From the NCBI GenBank assembly GCA_031835245.1, contig JAVKOQ010000036.1, forward strand, positions 191,001-255,000: 64,000 nucleotides of DNA. The letters run 5' to 3'. The position numbers were made by a program, and so were the translations under genes. Below the pieces are notes generated by a model. It was not told the DNA's origin, did no database searches, and saw nothing but the letters and a program-made list of their open reading frames with translations. This DNA is from Balamuthia mandrillaris. Lineage: Eukaryota > Discosea > Longamoebia > Balamuthiidae. Of the stretch, positions 34,677-46,284 are shown piece by piece (the stretch's first letter is position 1; each line of letters begins with the position of its first letter).

Positions 34677-35395
34677 CTCTCTCTTTCTCACCTTTAACAA
34701 CAACAACTACAACAGTTTTGGCATCTTTTGTGTACAAGGGCTGCTCTGAGCTGCTGTTGAAGCTACGGATCGACGATCCGGTGGACGCCTTCCCGGTGCA
34801 CGCCGGCTGCGGCGTATGGGGCACCATCGCCAGCGCCTTGTTCGCCATGGAAGACAACGTGGAGGACGCCCTTTTCGCCGACAAGGACTTGGACGAGGAC
34901 GCTCAATACGGCCTCTTCATTGGGGTTTGTGCTCTCTCTCTTCTCCTCTCGATCTGTTCTTCAACAAACTGAACAACAAACAACGCAATGCTCTTCCTTA
35001 TGAACACGTAGGGCTCCTATCGAAGGATCGTGGTTCATTTGACGGCTCTCGTGGTCATCGTCGCGTGGACGGCCTTCTGGGTCTCCATTCTCTGCCTCGT
35101 CCTCTACTGGGGCGACCGCTTCCTTTCCAAGAGGCGGGGCAGCTCCTGGTTCATCGAGAAGGGAGAGGCGGCGGAGAGCTTGGGTTTCGGCTCCGCCGCC
35201 TCCTTCTTCAACCCTTCCATGGCCAAAGTGGGCGACGAGATGGGAGAGATGACGGTCGTCCCGGCCGCCACCGGCGGCAGCGACTTTAGAGGAGGTAAGA
35301 ACGCCTCCCCCAAACAACGAGCTGCGGAGGAGAGCAACAGCGAAGACGGAAGCAGCAGCAGCGACTACGACGATGAGTTTGATGGCGGCGTTTAA
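32923..35395 (+). CDS. Ammonium transporter (Amt/Mep/Rh superfamily)
   Basis: Model: join(32923..33151,33258..33364,33512..33635,33705..33794,34045..34228,34319..34578,34716..34924,35012..35395), 528 residues, eight exons in phase. It shows the Amt signature along its length: [82 protein letters not shown]. Both pore histidines are present (in VVHTVGG and FPVHAGCG). About eleven hydrophobic segments are expected. The channel passes NH3/NH4+ across the plasma or vacuolar membrane. The C-terminal cytosolic tail is acidic and Ser-rich ([18 protein letters not shown]), unlike bacterial AmtB, and may be phosphorylated. Confidence 0.95.
33823..34012. repeat. AGAGAAG/GAACGATGAA tandem repeats in an intron
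   Basis: Intron 4 of the ammonium transporter contains an AGAGAAGAGA-type array that changes into about six GAACGATGAAGA-like units (33900-33970) and back. This is one of the few introns here with purines on the sense strand. Confidence 0.9.
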
Positions 35396-35456
35396 AGCAC
35401 ACGCGAAACGAAGCAAGAAGTGTGGATAAAAAACTCGGTGTACTTTAAAAGTTTGG

Positions 35457-35497
<41 letters not shown>

Positions 35498-35515
35498 ACT
35501 GTGCGTCTCGGGTTT
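35396..35515. repeat. (TC)n tract between convergent genes
   Basis: The 120-base spacer between the ammonium transporter and PPR gene ends contains about 17 TC units (35460-35494). Nothing else is seen. Confidence 0.85.
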
Positions 35516-36285
35516 TTAGCTATCGCTGGCATCCCAGAGAGATAAAGGAATATCATCTTCTGGGTTCGTCCACCCTGGTGCTTTTGGAATGAATGAAGAA
35601 GAAGAATCGGCTACGGCTTGTTGTTGCAGCTGCTTAGCATTGGGCGGATGCCAAAGTTCCAACGCTCTAGCTTCGTTCCTGACCATTTTCGCGTCCACTT
35701 CTAAGCCAGCACGTCGCAGCGCTTCATGTGTTACGAAGTAGACGCCCTCACCGATTCCCATTGCTGCCAGTCGTTGTTTTCGTGCTGCAAAATCTTCTTC
35801 CGGCTGCTGCTGAAGGTGAGAAGGGCGCGCATGAGGTCGGAGTGCAGAACGAAAACGAGGCAGGTTTTGCTTGTCAGGGAGGAAAGCAGAGCTTTTCCAA
35901 CGGCCCACTTCCATTGCCCCCTCCAACCGTATTTGTTGATTATGCGGAAAGGGTCGGGAAAGCAACGCAGACACTGGTCCTGAGAAAGGATCGTTCCCTG
36001 CGCGTATGTTAAGGAACATGTTCATGCATATCCGGCCACAATGGTTTTGTTGCTCACTGTTGAGCAGCGCAGCATCTTCGCTGTGTGGGACGGTGCTTGA
36101 GAGTAGCATTGACATGAAGAGCGGATCATTTGCAGCAGTGGGAAGGTGTTGCTTCATGTGCAGATGGAGAAAGTGGCCGTGGCGAAGCGTTGTCAATGGA
36201 TGATGAATAGATCTCTGAACAGAAGCAGAAGAAGAAGAAGAAGAAGAAGAAGAAGAAGAAGAAGAAGAAGAAGAAGAAGAAGAAG

Positions 36286-36332
<47 letters not shown>

Positions 36333-38216
36333 GAAGAAGAAGATAGTGATGGAGCGCGCTGGTGATATCGGAAGGCGATGCTCATGAGACGGGTGTAGTT
36401 GCGGAGAAGTGGAGGTGCTCCCAACTCGGTAGCGATAAGAAAGAGTTGTTTAGCGATCTCCGGATCAGAACCTGGTTGAGAAAAAGCCCATCCCAAGGTA
36501 TGGCGCAAGCAATTTTCTACATAGTCACAAATGTTCAGCTTCTGCATCAACTGCCAAATCTTCAAGGCTTCCTCATTAAAGGACCGCTTGTACTTGTAAC
36601 AAGAGTATAGCAAGAAGTCGAAGACATCAGCGCCAGGAGCTATCCGAACTTCGAGCCAATCATAACCAAGCTTCTGCTGTATTGCTTTGTCTTCTTCTTT
36701 TTGGTTTTGTTCGTTGCTATCGTTGTCATGTTCTTCTCTTTCATGCTCGTCTTCATTTGCACATTCTTCGTAGTAGTTGTAGTTGGAGCTGCGGTGATAA
36801 ATGTTGGAAGAGCCGCTCATCAATACAGCTATAGCATTCAACGCGTCCTGAACCGAACGGGTTTGCCACGCACCAAAGGTCAACAAAAAGTGTTTGCGTT
36901 GAACTAAAGGAGAGCCGAATTCCATTTGATGCATCATGTTGAGGAGTGCAAGACTGTCGCCACGTCCCGCTTTGAGCGATAAGCGAAGGAGCATTGCAAA
37001 GGTTGCTTTGGATGGTCTCACTCGCTTTTCGGGCCAGTAGCGACAAAACATGGCCAACGTTTGATAGAGAAGTTGTCGGTTTTTGGTATTAGCAACTCGA
37101 GCCAAATTGACCATATCTATTTCTTCCACCACGGCGCCCCTCGCATTTTCCAGAGCTTCATCTCCATCTGAAGTAGATAAAAGAAGCGAAGGACGAGCAG
37201 CCAGTTCCTTTCGGAGGAAGAGCAACCCTTTACTAGGCTGGTTGGCAGAGGCATAACTATCCAACAACAGCCGCGACATCACATGATTCCTCTCCTCCGG
37301 GCTGGTGACCTGCAACACCGCTTCTGCCACGTCATGCACCAGGTCCAGCCGCTTCGGTCTCATCCTACCGTGTCCCATTTGCTTGCCGCCATTGATGCAC
37401 TTCTTCAAAAAGGGCAGCAGCAAAGCTTTGATGTCGTGATCGTGAGTCTTGTCCGCCAGCCAAGGCACCAGCGCCTTGATGAGCTCCGCTGTGGCCTCCA
37501 AGGGCTCCGTCTCGGAGCTAACCCGAATGAGCTCCTTGATGAGGTGAGAGGAGGGAGGCACCAGGACAGCAGGGTTGTTGCGCATGGCCTCCAGAATGTA
37601 TCTCACAGGAGTCATCTCCTCGTTCTGAATGCAGGCTCGCAGGAGGGCGTCCATGACCAACCCGCCGGGCTCATAGTTGTTGGTTTGCATCCAGATGAAG
37701 ACCTGGAAGCAGCGGTCCAGGCGCTGGCCCTCAGCGCAGGCGTCGATCAGCGAGCAGAAGGTGGACTGTTGGAGGGGCTGATGGGCCTCGCAGAGTCTCT
37801 CGCAGAGCTGCATGGCTTCATCCAACTTGCCTTGCATCGCCAAAGACACGATCCTCAGCTCTCCTCCTGCTTCTGCTGCTGTTCGTTTTTTTTTTTTTTG
37901 ATTTTGTCGGGGAGTGAGCGAAAAAGCATCGTGATGACAATAATGGTCATGCAGGCAAGTTACCTTTGCTTGGCTCAAAGTCACTCCTTCCCTCTCCCAT
38001 GGTGGGGGAGGTGGAGGAATAAAACAGAGAGGAGGAGGGAGTGAGAGGAGAAAGGCCGCCGCGTAGCGAGAAGAACGGAGGCTGGAACGGTGCGACGTGA
38101 ACGGAAGCCCTCGGGGTACGTTCGCACCACCACGCTACCGCAGGGTTGCGCGGCCTCCACGGGGTCCACTCTGGCGTTCGGAAGCGAAGAGAAGGGAGGC
38201 GCCGGCAGCTCCTCAT
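35516..38216 (-). CDS. PPR-like helical-repeat protein, probably mitochondrial
   Basis: Model: complement(join(35516..37878,37964..38216)), 871 residues. The first exon gives a basic, Arg-rich N-terminus (MRSCRRLPSLRFR...) suitable as a mitochondrial presequence. Exon 2 starts with helical repeats of PPR type: MQGKLDEAMQLCERLCE, STFCSLIDACAEGQRLDRCF, MDALLRACIQNEEMTPVRYI. PPR proteins bind organellar RNA for processing or translation. A (GAA)n/(GCA)n tract at 36225-36336 encodes poly-Ser followed by poly-Ala within the protein. The C-terminal 200 residues (DFAARKQRLAAMGIGEG, TNPEDDIPLSLWD) have no known domain. The start follows the motif pair at 38251-38275. Confidence 0.75.
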
Positions 38217-38250
38217 CTTTTGCTTTTTCTTTCTTCTCCGTTTATTATTT

Positions 38251-38275
38251 CGTGACGACACGATAAATTGTCGAC
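38251..38275 (-). promoter_or_regulatory. Upstream motif pair of the PPR gene
   Basis: Minus strand: TTGTCGACAA, nine bases later CGTGTCGTCACG (38251-38262), then AAATAATAAA, about 35 bases before the ATG at 38216. The same two elements in the same order precede the acylase start at 42547. A conserved promoter element is inferred. Confidence 0.5.
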
Positions 38276-38408
38276 AAAAGGACTCGACCTATTAGATTAA
38301 GCAAAGGGCTAACAACCTAATATCCAGGGATTTTTTTATTATTTTATTTTTATTTTATTTTTATTTATTTTTATTTGTTTTATTTGTTTTATTGTTTTAT
38401 TATTTCAG

Positions 38409-41400
38409 TTATGAAGGCACTAGATGAAGGGAATGGCGGACAGGATAATCCTTTGTCCTCATAGGGATGAACTCGACGCTGTTCCACATGTCGAGGTAGT
38501 CGTCGTAGTGAGAGGAGTAGAGGTTGCCCGATTGACCCATTGGGTGAATGAACAGAGAGGATTCCACATCCTCCATGTCCACTATCTATCTCAAACAAAA
38601 GTATGTGTGTGTGTGAGAGAGAAGAGAGAAGAGAGAAGAGAGAAGAGAAGAGAGAAGAGAGAAGAGAGAAGAGAAGAGAGAAGAGAGAAGAGAGAAGAGA
38701 GAAGAGAGAAGAGAAGAGAAGAGAAGAGAGAAGAGAGAAGAGAAAAGAGAGAAGAGAAAAGAGAGAGGAGAGAGAGAGAAGATTGGGCAAAAAGATGAAG
38801 AGAAAGAGAGGGAGAGAGATGTACCTGTCTGTAAGAGGGACCATCAGTCATTGGAAAACCTGCACGAATGCCGCTCTCCTTGTTGCCGTCAAAGCCCCAC
38901 CCGCCAACATCGACTGTGTACTCATCTCCTCCTCTCTTCCTCTCCCTTCGGAACAGACAGCCCAGGGGAGTGTCTTGCAGCAGTTGATGCTCAAAGATGA
39001 CCGGATGAACTTCTCCCCAAGCGCCATTTGGTTGAGAAGAAGAAGAGGAAGAAGGGATGAGGAAGTCGATGGTCTCAATGAACTTATCTTCCGCAAACTT
39101 TGTACATGCATCATCTTTCCTTAATTCGTCTTTGAGAGAAGAAGGAGAAGAAGAAGGAGAAGTAGATGGAGAAGGTGATGGAGATGAGGAGGACGTATGT
39201 GCAGGAGGAGCATCAGTAGGAAAAAGGCAATTTGGATCAGGGGAAGAGCTATTGAAGAAAACGTTTATGAGGTAGGTTGGGTTGCTCCAGTAACCTGTTC
39301 CTGTTTCTTTGCCAGCCAAAGTTCGGAGTTCTCTAAACCTATTTTGAAAAAGAACAATAAGCGACAGAAATAGAGAACGATAAAAAGCAGTGAAAAAGAC
39401 TAAGTTACCAAGTTTCAAAGACTCGCGCTTCATAAGAATCGACCGCTGCATCTCCATTCCACTCCAACAATCTTTGCTGCCAGTGAGAGTAAAGCATACC
39501 ACGAGATGTGTTGGTACTATCAAACGTCATTCTACGAATAAGCGGCGTCATCTGGGAATGTAGAAGAGTTACTGTATCTGCTAGCATTCTTTTCATGGTC
39601 TCTCTTGTGTGGTTCGATTCAGAGACTATCAGGTCTTTGATGCGTTGTGCTCTTCCAAAAGAGTTAATGTTGTGAAAGTGGTATGAAGGAGAACGAGGAG
39701 AAAGACGATAACACAAATACCAACAAAAGTAGAAACAAAGAGCAGGAATTATTGAGTGAGAGAGAGAGCTAGAAAGAAACCAAACCTATAAATTGGTTCC
39801 CAATCAGGATCAGCAAGAATAAGATGCGGATAATCATCATCTGTAACTTTGTTGTTGGCGCTGACGATGAATCCATCTTTGGGATTGAGCACAGCGGGAA
39901 GTTCATCGAAAGGAATATAGTCTACCCATTCCGAGAGTGAAGTGTTGCTGCGTTGAGGATAGATTCCAGAGTTGTTTTTAGGGCGAATGGGTATAACGCC
40001 AGTGCATTGGTATCCGATGTTGCCCTCTCGATCGGCATAGACGAGATTGGAAGAAGGTACTACAAGTTTTTGTAAGCTCTCACGAAACTCTTTCCAATTT
40101 GTGGCCGTGTTTATTCCCCAGAAAGCTTCCATGCTGAAGGCGCAAGAAGCCAATATTCAGGGAAAAATAGGAGAGAGGGAGAGAGGATGACTCTTGCCTT
40201 GTATCAGTGCTATTAAGGGCAACCCAGCGTAGAGCCATGGCCGGAGGAATTTGTTTAAAAGAGTAGATCTCAGGGGGCATAAAGTCCGTAAAAACAGGGC
40301 CGACCACCGTAGTTCTGTACTCAAACGTCACATCCTTGCCGTCCTTCACTCGAATGACCTCCTTCTTATGCTCATAAGCTCTCCATGTGCCATGCAACCA
40401 GTATCCCTTTGTTGATATTTCTTCTTCGTCCAAAATGTAAACGTCCTCCACATCCGCTCCAACATTGGTGATGCCCCAAGCAATGTGTTGATTGCGCCCG
40501 AGGATGAGACCAGGAACACCAGCCAACGAAGCTCCAATCACGCTAAGTTCGGGACTGTGTAGGTGGACGAGCATCCAGAGAGAGGGCGTCATGAGAGGAA
40601 GATGAGGATCGTTGGTAAGAATGGGCTTTCCTGAAGCTGTTCGGGAGCCGTGGAGCACCCAATTGTTGGAAGCGCGCGGATGATACCATCTGCGTACTAA
40701 CTGTTTCAAATGAGGAAAGCGAGAGAATAGAGTTGGTTTTTGCATTTGTGTCTCGTTTAGCTTGTTCGGTATTGTTGATGATGAACTGGGCTTGTCATTG
40801 TTGTTGTGCCGGGTTGATATCCGTTGTTGATTTGCTCGAGCGTTGGACGAAGACAAAGAAGTATTAGTAGGAGGAGAAATGAGTTCGTCTGAGCGAACAA
40901 TGACGATGCCATCTTTTGGATATGGCGGCCAAAGTTGGGATATTCTTTCATGAGAGATTCCATCCTCCTCATGCAGCACATATCTATCCAGTTCTTGGAA
41001 GAAATTCATGGCGAGGTCGAAGGACATCATCTTGGCCCACACTAGAATGTCTTCTGGCCGCCAGTCCTCCGGTTCGTGCTGCAGTAAGACGAACTCGAGT
41101 GGCAGTGGCGGATTGGTTGCTAGATAGCTATTGATACCCTGTTGTATGTTTAATAGCATTAAAATTTTGCACTGAAAGACTGTAAAGGAAGGAACGGCAC
41201 TGAGAGGAAGAGGTGAAAGAGGAAAAGAAAACGTCGAGATATACCTCACAATAGGCATCCACTGCCAAGCGAGTAGGAGAGGAAGGGTCCATTGCATCAT
41301 AAGCCTCCTTTGCAGCCTTGTACACTCCCAACCCACGGAACCACTTATCCAAAAATACGCCGTCTGCACCAACTAACTCAGAGAGCCGACCGCTAGCAAT

Positions 41401-42547
41401 CCTCCGCTGAAATTCCATCTGCCACAGTCTTTCCTGGGCCGTTACCTGTGAACAGGGAAGCAAGATAGTTAGACAGGAGAGAAGCGAGAAGCGAGAGAAG
41501 CAGAGATAAATGTGCGAAGAGAGAACGAAACATTAAATAAAGAGAACGAGAAGAAGAAAGGCAGAGAATAGATAACAAACAAGAGAGAGAAGAACAAGAG
41601 ACTAGGAAAAAAAGTTTTAAAAAAGAGTGACAACATACCACTCCTTGAGCAAACAACCCGTCGTGCACGTTCTGAGCGAAGATATGAATCATGCCATTTG
41701 GCTCTCGCTCCACAGTAACCCCATCTGGATGAAGCAAACCAGGAAGGTGCCACCGCCCTTCTACCCTGTCGGGAAGGGTGTTGGCGTGAAGGTAAAGCAA
41801 AGCCGACAGGACCACCAGCAGTAAGAGGCTCATGGTCACCGCCACCGTCATCGAGGCGCACCAAAGGCTGCACAGCCGCTTGGACGATGCTACGACAGCG
41901 AGCGAGCAACTTTGTCTCTGTTTACTTGAGCCCTGCTCTTTCTCTTCGAGCAAATGAAAAGAAGAAGAAGAAGAAGAGGAAGAGGCAAGGAGGAGCTCTT
42001 GTTCTTGCTGCCGTAGAGGAGGTGAACCAAAAGTGTGCATCTCTATCGTGCGTTCGTCTTCTTCGCCTCCTTCTACCGCGTTGAAAGCAAGCAAGAAGCG
42101 CTCCCTTGTGCTTCCACCTTTCCAAACGCGCAAAAGCAAAAAGCCCATCACCCCATTTTGATGCTTGAGCTCTCTCCACAACCACCAGAGGAGAAGAGCA
42201 AGCAGCAAGAGAGCGGTAAGGCCAGCCGCCAGCGCCGCAACCCTGGACAGAGGCTCACACCGAACAAGGCCCCAAGAGGACCACGCAACGTACCGCAGGA
42301 ACAAAGCGGACTCGATCAACATCGAGAGGAGCGCCAACAGAGTGAAAGCGCTGTAGAACAAAAGTAGCGGACCTTGTGGCACAAGCGAGCTTTTTGCTGG
42401 AGTTGGACTCAGTTGGAAAGGTTGTTGGTGTAGTTGGTGATGCGTTTCTTCCTCTGCTTCTTGAAAGTCATCCATTCGCTGCACCCCCAAGGAGGAGTCC
42501 TTTTCAAAAAGGGCGCCAGCCTCTGCCTCCTCCTCCCCTGTCTTCAT
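38409..42547 (-). CDS. Membrane-anchored penicillin acylase-type Ntn hydrolase
   Basis: Model: complement(join(38409..38585,38825..39338,39409..39651,39786..40133,40198..41138,41245..41445,41639..42547)), 1,110 residues, all phases consistent. One intron (40134..40197) is GC-AG. The N-terminal 250 residues hold three hydrophobic segments (LLLFYSAFTLLALLSMLI, LAAGLTALLLLALLLWWLW, MSLLLLVVLSALLYLH). The acylase follows: QGVVTAQERLWQMEFQRR, then RASNNWVLHGSRTASGKP with Ser (codon 40668-40670) as the expected self-cleavage nucleophile, NDPHLPLMTPS, AFWGINTATNWKEF, GQSGNLYSSHYDD. The family cleaves amides such as penicillins, acyl-homoserine lactones or N-acyl lipids; the substrate is not predictable. 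ATG 42547 was chosen because a promoter-like motif precedes it, but the frame stays open upstream into an ankyrin-type array. Confidence 0.85.
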
Positions 42548-43324
42548 CTTTTGGGCTTTGATTTTTTTCTTGCTGATGATTCGTGTCATCATGGTATCAA
42601 CAAATTTCGTGACGACATGATCATTGTCGACAAAACTTATGTTCTGTGTCGTCATGGTTGGTATTTTGGGGCCATCCATTCCCATCAGGAGGCCCAACTT
42701 GGCTGCATAGGCGCATGTGGTTTCATCCCAAGGGCATCCGTTCTCTCTGGCCCATTTCAACACTTCCAAATGCCCGTTCCCTGCGGCCTTGGCACAGGTC
42801 CACCTGTCCCAAGGGCATCCGTTGGCTCTCGCCCATTGCAAAGCCGCCAGATTTCCATTACCGGCGGCCCACTTGGTGGTGTATTCATCCCAAGGACAGC
42901 CATTCGCTCTCGCCCATTTTAACACTTCCAAATGACCTCTGCTTGCAGCATAGGCACAGGTGCTCTCCGTGCAAGGACAGCCATTCGCCCTCGCCCATTT
43001 TAACATCGCCAAATGGCCGTTCTTTGCAGCATAGGCACAGGTGCTCTCTATCCAAGGACAGCCATTCGCTCTCGCCCATTGTAGCACTTCCAAATGACCG
43101 TTCTCAGCTGCCAACATGCAAGTTCGCTCGTTCCAAGGGAATCCATTTGCTCTCGCCCATTGCAGCACCGCCAAGTGACCGCCCAAGGCAGCGTAGGAAC
43201 AGGTCATCTCGTTCCAAGGGCATCCATTCACTCTTGCCCATTTTACTATCTCCAAACACCCTTGGTAAGCGGAGAGTGAACTCTTGCCGCATAATTCTTG
43301 GGGCTCATTATAATAATTAAACAT
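42548..43324 (-). CDS. 27-residue ankyrin-type repeat array, open in frame into the acylase gene
   Basis: ATG 43324 opens MFNYYNEPQELCGKSS and seven repeats of 27 residues with the pattern LEVLKWARANGCPWDExTCAYAAxxGH. This ankyrin-related type is common in protists, brown algae, oomycetes and large DNA viruses. The last repeat stops at AYAAKLG. No stop codon follows: the frame runs through the motif pair at 42608-42631 (read as NISFVDNDHVVTKFVD) directly into the acylase start MKTGEEE. Read as one gene the product would be 1,369 residues; read separately, the array lacks its own stop. CGTCACG lies just before this ATG as well. Repeat arrays of this kind mediate protein-protein contacts. Confidence 0.6.
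42608..42631 (-). promoter_or_regulatory. Motif pair inside the ankyrin-acylase reading frame
   Basis: Minus strand: TTTGTCGACAA, then CATGTCGTCACGAAAT, 61-85 bases before acylase ATG 42547. Layout and sequence match the element before the PPR gene (38251-38275). It lies within an uninterrupted reading frame, which argues that the acylase has its own promoter. Confidence 0.5.
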
Positions 43325-43451
43325 TACGTGACGAAGAATGGGTACCACATGCGGGGCAGAAAGAAAAAGTTGTCTTCGGCTGCCTCCTCCCTGAAGGCCT
43401 TGCTAAAGCCTGGTAGTGTCTGTCTTTACAAAGGAATGGCCTTGCAGTCAT

Positions 43452-44735
43452 TTAGATGGTGCACCGCCGAACAATGTCTTGGAAGAGAGTTGGCTCTACT
43501 TGGGTTGCCATTAGCCCTGCAATAAAGTCTTGTTCTGTTACCCGCTTGTTATCTTCCTCGTTTAGCTGCATAAAAGGTGAGATTCTGTGATAGTGCGAAA
43601 GGGAAGGAGCAACATAAACTCAAGAGCGAAGAGACTACCAGCACAAAAAAGCCAGCAAGCTCTGGGAAACCGACATTAAGCTTCACATTACCAGGCGAAG
43701 TTACTTGAGGAAGCCGTGGAAATAAGAAAACTCTTCAACCAGGTAGAAGGAGAGTTAAATGTGAAGAGCGAGAGCGAGAAAGAGAGTCCAGAGATAAGAA
43801 GAAGACCCACAGAAGTTTGAAAGAGGCGAGACGGGGAAAGCGAGAGAACCTTTGAGCCTTTGGCGAAAAGAACAGATTGTGGGGAATGTTCTGATCTAAC
43901 AGATATTGTACACAGATAAAAATCTGTTCTACAAAAGGCGACACCGAACTGCTTTTCTGATCCCTTTTGAACACTATCGCCGATGCGGGAAAGTCTGTTT
44001 GGTTGAATAAAAAGATTACATTGGTTAGCAGTTGTTGTTGGTTTGAAAATAACAGAAGAGCTGACGTTCTAAAATAGAAACCGTGAAGAATCCATGACGA
44101 TGGTTGATGTCCTTTGTCAATGCTCGTTCGACAGGGAACTGAAAGTTTGGTGGATCAAAGTAGAAGGTTTGAAGGTGGAGGTGGTTCACTGATGCTCCTC
44201 CTTTGTTAAGGCGGTTAACTATCAGATAAAGAAGGGTAGAAGAAAGACGTAGAAACCTTCCAAACTATTATACCCAACACGTAGGCCTTTGTCACTTAGG
44301 AGAGAAAGATAGAGTCCTGCTTCAATGGCCTCCATACTTAAAACCTTATTCCGAAGATCAAGAAGAAGAAGAAAAAGAAGAAGAAGAAGAAGAAGAAGAA
44401 GAAGAAGAAGAAGAAGAAGAAGAAGAAGAAGAAGAAGAAGAAGAAGAAGAAGAAGAAGAATGACAACAGTGACAACTTTAACAAGAACACAACTTCGAGA
44501 ACAAGATGAAAGTTTTGAGGAAGAGTTTAATTTACCTGTGGTAAGTTTTGATACGGGCGAACAACCAACGCGGATGCAAAAGCGGTCCAAGGATAAACAT
44601 TTGCAAATAGAGAAGCCAGTGGGGCAATGGAAGAGTTATGTTCACTTGAGTACCCCACTCCACAATCAAGCAATAAGCTTGAATCTACTGATAGCGTGAA
44701 CATGGTGACACGACGGTTGAGGCAGATAGAGAAAC

Positions 44736-44775
<40 letters not shown>

Positions 44776-45629
44776 CATTGCCAGAAAGAAGTAAAAACTC
44801 GTACCATAATTCGATAGTGGCGAGGCCTCAGTGGTTGTGAAGAGATGGAACAAAATCTCCTCTTTGCTTGCTTTGTTGAAGTTAAATGCTTTGGGGTTGA
44901 ATCGTTGAACCACCTTTTGAACAACGAAGGTGCAACAACCGCAGAAACGGAATATCAATAGCAACAACCATCAGGTATCAAACAATGGAAGGAGACTACC
45001 TGCGAGTCGGTCGGGAGCAGTTTTGGTTTACTGGAGCGGCCTTCTTGATACTGCTTCGCGAACCTGTACTTGCCTGGGTGTAAACCGGATAAATCATCAG
45101 AAGACAGGGCAAGAAGACAGAGCAAAGCGAAACTACCTGGAACGGTTTCAGGCACGCTCGTTACTTCATATTTCATGAGCCTCCTCTTGCTCTTCCAGAG
45201 CCGCTGCAGCACGTCATCAAAGCTCAACTCAACGTTCCTCACCGACGATGTCATCCACACACGTTCCTTCACTGCATACAAACTCGGCGTGTTGACTCCC
45301 GTTTTAACTTCTTCTGCTTCTTGAAGAAAACACCTTTCAGGGGAGATGATCACGAAACGACCTTCTTGTCGTCTGCTTCTTGCAAGAAAGGTCCTCCAGA
45401 AAGGCAACAGGGCGCCCACCGCCAACAACAACAGAAACACAGAAACGATCGCCAAGCGAGGGAGCCACCGCTTTTGGAGAGCTGCAATGCGTAACTTGAT
45501 GCAACATCTGTTGCACTCCCTCTTTCTTCGTTTGCTTTTGTACTCCGTTTGTATTGTTGTTGTTGCTGCTGTGTTCACAGACCCACCATGTTCAACATCA
45601 TATAACCGTTTTCTAGTGCCTTCCATTTC
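43452..45629 (-). CDS. GDP-hexose phosphorylase (VTC2/GDPGP1 family) with N-terminal membrane anchor
   Basis: Model: complement(join(43452..43565,43639..43732,43850..43994,44066..44218,44257..44344,44536..44687,44805..44913,45000..45073,45137..45629)), 473 residues, nine exons in phase. Splicing recovers the family's conserved blocks: FDDVLQRLWKSK, ETVPGKYRFAKQY, RFNPKAFNFNKASKEEILF, LPQVLSMEAIEAGLYL, RVGYNSLE, GGASVNHLHLQTFYF (the HIT-like catalytic HxHxQ), LLDQNIPHNLFFS. The enzymes phosphorolyse GDP-L-galactose (plant and algal ascorbate pathway) or GDP-D-glucose (animals); which applies is open. Unusually, about residues 65-95 (RLAIVSVFLLLLAVGALLPFW) form a transmembrane segment after a basic N-terminus. 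Intron 4 (44345..44535, sense order) carries about 100 bases of (TTC)n. Confidence 0.85.
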
Positions 45630-45709
45630 TTGCTTCTTTTTCAAACAAAGCTCAATTATTTTGGTAATTTTTGTTGTTTGCTGCAAAGACATTTAGAAAG
45701 AACGAACAA

Positions 45710-45838
45710 GCAGAAGAGAGGAGAGAGGAGAGGAGAGCGGAGAGCGGAGAGAGGAGAGAGGAGAGAGCAGAGAGCAGAGAGGAGAGAGGAGAGAGGAGAG
45801 AGCAGAGAGCAGAGAGGAGAGGAGAGAGCAGAGAGAAT
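45710..45838. repeat. AGAGAGGAGAGC purine satellite
   Basis: A GA-rich tandem array of irregular AGAGAGC and GGAGAGA units in the spacer between the GDP-hexose phosphorylase start and the Mog gene end. It creates spurious Arg/Glu/Ser frames. Confidence 0.85.
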
Positions 45839-45842
45839 GTGC

Positions 45843-46239
45843 TTATTGCTGAGGGCGATCCATCTTATGATGCTGTTGAGCGGTGGAAGCGGCCGGTATG
45901 TCTCTCAACAGGCCCAACGCGTGGGGGAGGAGCGGTACAACCACCTCCATGTTCTCTTGGACGGCTTTGCTGCTGCCGGGAAGGTTTATTATCAACGTTT
46001 GTTTTCGCATGCCGCTCACTGCTCGACTGTTGTTCCAAGAAGATGAGAACAACGAAGCATACAAGCAAGACGAGCAAAGCGAGAACGAGAGAAAATCAAA
46101 GAGAAAAGAGCAGAGAACAGAACCTGAGAGCAGCATAAGGAGTGGCTTGTAGTGAACGCAGAAGCATGGCTGTGGCTAAACCAGGGGCTTCTCGGTCTAA
46201 AACAGCTGTTTACAGCGTATTTGATTATTACAAAGGCTG

Positions 46240-46284
<45 letters not shown>

